Shown here one piece after another: positions 14,237 to 15,738 of a DNA stretch of 15,738 nucleotides. The first letter of the stretch is position 1, and each line of letters opens with the position of its first letter. The DNA is from CAYSHJ01 sp964589725. Lineage in GTDB: Bacteria > Planctomycetota > Planctomycetia > Planctomycetales > Planctomycetaceae. The DNA lies in NCBI GenBank assembly GCA_964589725.1, contig CAZPUJ010000246.1, positions 1 through 15,738 of the forward strand, in the 5' to 3' direction. The notes beneath the pieces were generated by a model. It did no database searches. It saw nothing but the letters and a program-made list of their open reading frames with translations, and was not told where the DNA came from. A program made the position numbers and the translations under genes.

Positions 14237-14699
14237 CTAGTTAAGTGTGACGAACTCGCGTTCAACCTTGGCAACGTCTTCAAGCAATCGCTCAAGAGTC
14301 CAAGTTTCGGTCGCCAAGCCCGCGGCCACTGCTGGCGTGGTCTTGACTGTCGAGTGAAATCGGCACCAATTGTACCAAACGTAATAAAGTTCGAGCATCG
14401 CTTCGTGATTCGCCCATATCTTGCTGCGTGAGCCGCGTCATTCGGCGAACGTGTATTCGCGTCGAGAGATGGCGACGTTCAACGTGCGACGTGCAAATCA
14501 GAGCTTGATCCGGGTTGCCACATACGGTGTGCTTCTCGCTCTTAATTATTATTGGCGGAGAGTACTGCTGACGCTCTGCCTCTTGCGGGTTGGAGTAGCT
14601 CTTGACCAATCGGCCGAAGTCCACTTCGTTGCGGAGGGCATCATTGATGTACGGACGAAATCCATCGGTCGAGAGTTGGAACCGGCCCGACGTCGCCAT
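14237..14699 (-). pseudogene. IS1-type transposase, C-terminal part, frameshifted
   Basis: Minus-strand remnant of an IS1-family-like DDE transposase. From its truncated start it reads GRFQLSTDGFRPYINDAL, then DFGRLVKSYSN, SPPIIIKSEKHTVCGNPDQA, CTSHVERRHLSTRIHVRRMT. That is the TDG...GNPDP...TSYVERxNLTxRMxxRR block of the family, with the catalytic Asp (TDG) and Glu (VER) present. Near 14421-14430 the frame shifts: a few bases are missing after RMTRLT. The C-terminal end continues in another frame as ANHEAMLELYYVWYNWCRFH, then TPAVAAGLATETWTLERLL, and stops at 14237-14239. The N-terminal half of the protein is gone and a tandem repeat begins right where it should be. No terminal inverted repeats were recognised. 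Confidence 0.8.
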
Positions 14700-14707
14700 G
14701 TTCAGAC

Positions 14708-14758
14708 GATGGAAAGGTGCCAACGATGGAAAGGAACGATGGAAAGGTGCCAGGAACC
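14708..14758 (+). repeat. Tandem GATGGAAAGG repeat
   Basis: Three units, GATGGAAAGGTGCCAAC, GATGGAAAGGAAC and GATGGAAAGGTGCCAGGAACC, follow each other directly. The AAAGGTGCCAGGAACC part resembles the AAAGGTGTCAGGAACC words that I recall as frequent in planctomycete intergenic DNA. It sits at the broken end of the transposase remnant and next to the methyltransferase remnant, so it probably marks a rearrangement joint. Confidence 0.75.
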
Positions 14759-14777
14759 GAATCCGGGTCGCTTTCAA

Positions 14778-14990
14778 TCACGCGAATAACACCGGTTGCT
14801 TCGCGCCGCTCTTCAACTGCGGGGCATCGCCGCGTTCGATCTGTTCGATGGTCTCGCGAATGTTGTTGGTACTGCGGCCTTCCAGGAACCGGATTGGCGA
14901 CAGCGCGGGGAAGCTGCGATCGAGTTCGATGCTGAGCCAGCGACGGTCAAGTTCCTCGGCGGCCTGACCGGTCGTGTTTGAACGGGAGAA
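14778..14990 (-). pseudogene. DNA methyltransferase (N4/N6 type), last 70 codons only
   Basis: On the minus strand the frame reads FSRSNTTGQAAEELDRRWLS, then IELDRSF, IRFLEGRSTNNIRETI and ends QPVLFA-stop. This matches the C-terminal end of N6/N4 DNA methyltransferases (PF01555 type), where the SAM-binding motif reads DPFAGSNTTGxAAxxLxRxWLAxExD. The expected L-D-P-F-A-G before SNTTG is replaced by EEIFSR, that is by sequence coming out of the adjacent REP repeat. The catalytic (D/N)PPY motif and the recognition domain are missing. It is a relic of a restriction-modification or orphan methylase gene. Confidence 0.7.
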
Positions 14991-15001
14991 GATCTCCTCG
15001 G

Positions 15002-15025
15002 CGACGGGAGCCGTCAGGCTCCTGG
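15002..15025 (-). repeat. REP-like hairpin with TGAC loop, copy 1
   Basis: Read on the minus strand: CCAGGAGCCTGACGGCTCCC, a perfect GGAGCC/GGCTCC stem around TGAC (read on that strand). It is the inverted partner of 15076-15100 and abuts the cut edge of the methyltransferase remnant. Confidence 0.7.
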
Positions 15026-15075
15026 TTGTGGTTCTGTTTGTTTCGTATTTCTCGTCGTCACGGTACTCGCTTCAA

Positions 15076-15100
15076 CCAGGGGGCTGACGCCCCCCGTTCG
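15076..15100 (+). repeat. REP-like hairpin with TGAC loop, copy 2
   Basis: CCAGGGGGCTGACGCCCCCC with a GGGGGC/GCCCCC stem around the same TGAC loop as copy 1. The two copies face opposite ways, 50 bp apart, as in a REP doublet. Confidence 0.72.
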
Positions 15101-15255
15101 CCTGGCTGGACTGGATCTCGCCGCTGGTTTTCAACCGCTTTCGCAATCGTCAGTGAAGGCCGCTTCGTTGTATCGTTTGGAACGAATCGGCGACTTCGGT
15201 CGCTGGCGGCAAACTGTCCTTGAAACTCGACTGGATTGGGATAACTTGGCTCATC

Positions 15256-15738
15256 ATGAAAATGACAAAACGACTCACGGCTCAAGCCAAACGGATGCGG
15301 GCTGCTCGCTTGCAGTCGCCGAAGCGAACATCCGCCGATGCCTACGCGCAGTTGGACCGATTCCTGCGGGCGAGCGATACGGCGCCGAATGGCGAGCGGT
15401 CGAACAATGGTGCCAAGAAGAAGGCTTGATCCTGCCCGCTCGCGTGAAACCAGAACGACAAGGCGGGCGCGAGCATGATCTGACTCGGCTCGCCGATGGT
15501 CGCCTGTGGTGGAAGTTCACGAAACCTTGGGCTGCTGGCTACGCGGTGGATTTGAACGGCCGAGAACCGACACTGCTTCCGGCCCGGCCACTACAATACC
15601 TCGCCCGTTTGCAATTGCAGAACCGTTACTTTGGTGACGCGATGCGTTTCGTCGGCATCACTCACGACGCCAAGTCACGCCGCATTGTCATCAGTCAACC
15701 GGTCATCCAAGGCCGTCCCGCCTCATGGGAAGAAATCG
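15256..15738 (+). CDS. Polyvalent-protein-kinase-like gene, 3' end outside window, probable frameshift
   Basis: From about 15360 to the window end one frame (codons starting at 15360, 15363 and so on) reads ERYGAEWRAVEQWCQEEGLI, GGREHDLTRLADGRLWWKFT, KPWAAGYAVDLNG, LLPARPLQYLARLQLQNRYF, MRFVGIT, RIVISQPVIQGRPASWEEI. This is the GGxEHDL...KxTKP...PLxYLxRLxLQNxxFGD...IVxSQPxIxG pattern of kinase-like domains in polyvalent proteins of mobile elements, as I recall them. That frame has no stop from 14982 onward but also no ATG before about 15639. A different frame from the ATG at 15256 gives MKMTKRLTAQAKRMRAARLQ... to a stop at 15427-15429 and looks like a plausible N terminus (DAYAQLDRFLRAS). Most simply, one gene starts at 15256 and is frameshifted near 15370-15390. 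Alternatively, it starts at GTG 15153 or another non-ATG codon, or two overlapping genes exist. Confidence 0.55.

Noticed and set aside
14292..14777. 161-codon minus-strand frame as one intact gene
   Set aside because: Only its middle part is transposase-like. Its start translates the GATGGAAAGG repeat and its end is the wrong frame after the deletion, so it is a pseudogene piece.

Overview
The window reads as a piece of a Planctomycetota chromosome, probably of the Pirellulales/Planctomycetales type. This is inferred from three things: an ECF sigma factor next to a Ser/Thr kinase that carries an N-terminal anti-sigma-like zinc motif and a very large propeller sensor, a high GC content, and many short palindromic (REP-like) repeats between and even inside genes. 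No tRNA, rRNA or CRISPR array was seen.

Layout. 1-6426: three plus-strand housekeeping or secreted-protein genes. They are an S46 dipeptidyl-peptidase cut by the window start, an HtrA/Deg-like serine protease with two PDZ domains, and a full alanyl-tRNA synthetase (alaS). A REP doublet and a separate palindrome lie between the two proteases. 6427-7683: a 1.26 kb accessory block placed exactly behind alaS. It holds a RelE-type toxin with a Phd-like antitoxin, a DUF1016/YhcG-family gene that has lost its nuclease core, a stop-interrupted fragment, and a second 95%-identical copy of the last 123 bp of alaS. The duplicated alaS 3' end looks like the scar of an insertion or recombination at alaS. 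7684-8507: no supported gene, but a nested inverted repeat of about 230 bp and smaller repeats.

8508-13852: a signalling cluster on the plus strand. It has an ECF sigma factor, two small secreted proteins (one made of six in-phase 20-residue repeats) and a 1177-residue transmembrane kinase. The kinase runs zinc-binding H-x3-C-x2-C motif, kinase domain, one membrane helix, six-bladed YWTD-type propeller, then seven further propeller-like repeats. My inference is that the outer propellers sense an external ligand, possibly one of the small secreted proteins, and that the cytoplasmic zinc motif and kinase control the neighbouring sigma factor.

13853-15738: a gene graveyard. It contains a small minus-strand gene with a strong ribosome binding site just behind a truncated, frameshifted IS1-type transposase, a tandem repeat, the last 70 codons of a DNA methyltransferase, an inverted REP pair with covarying stems, and the beginning of a polyvalent-protein-kinase-like gene that runs off the window and seems to be frameshifted.
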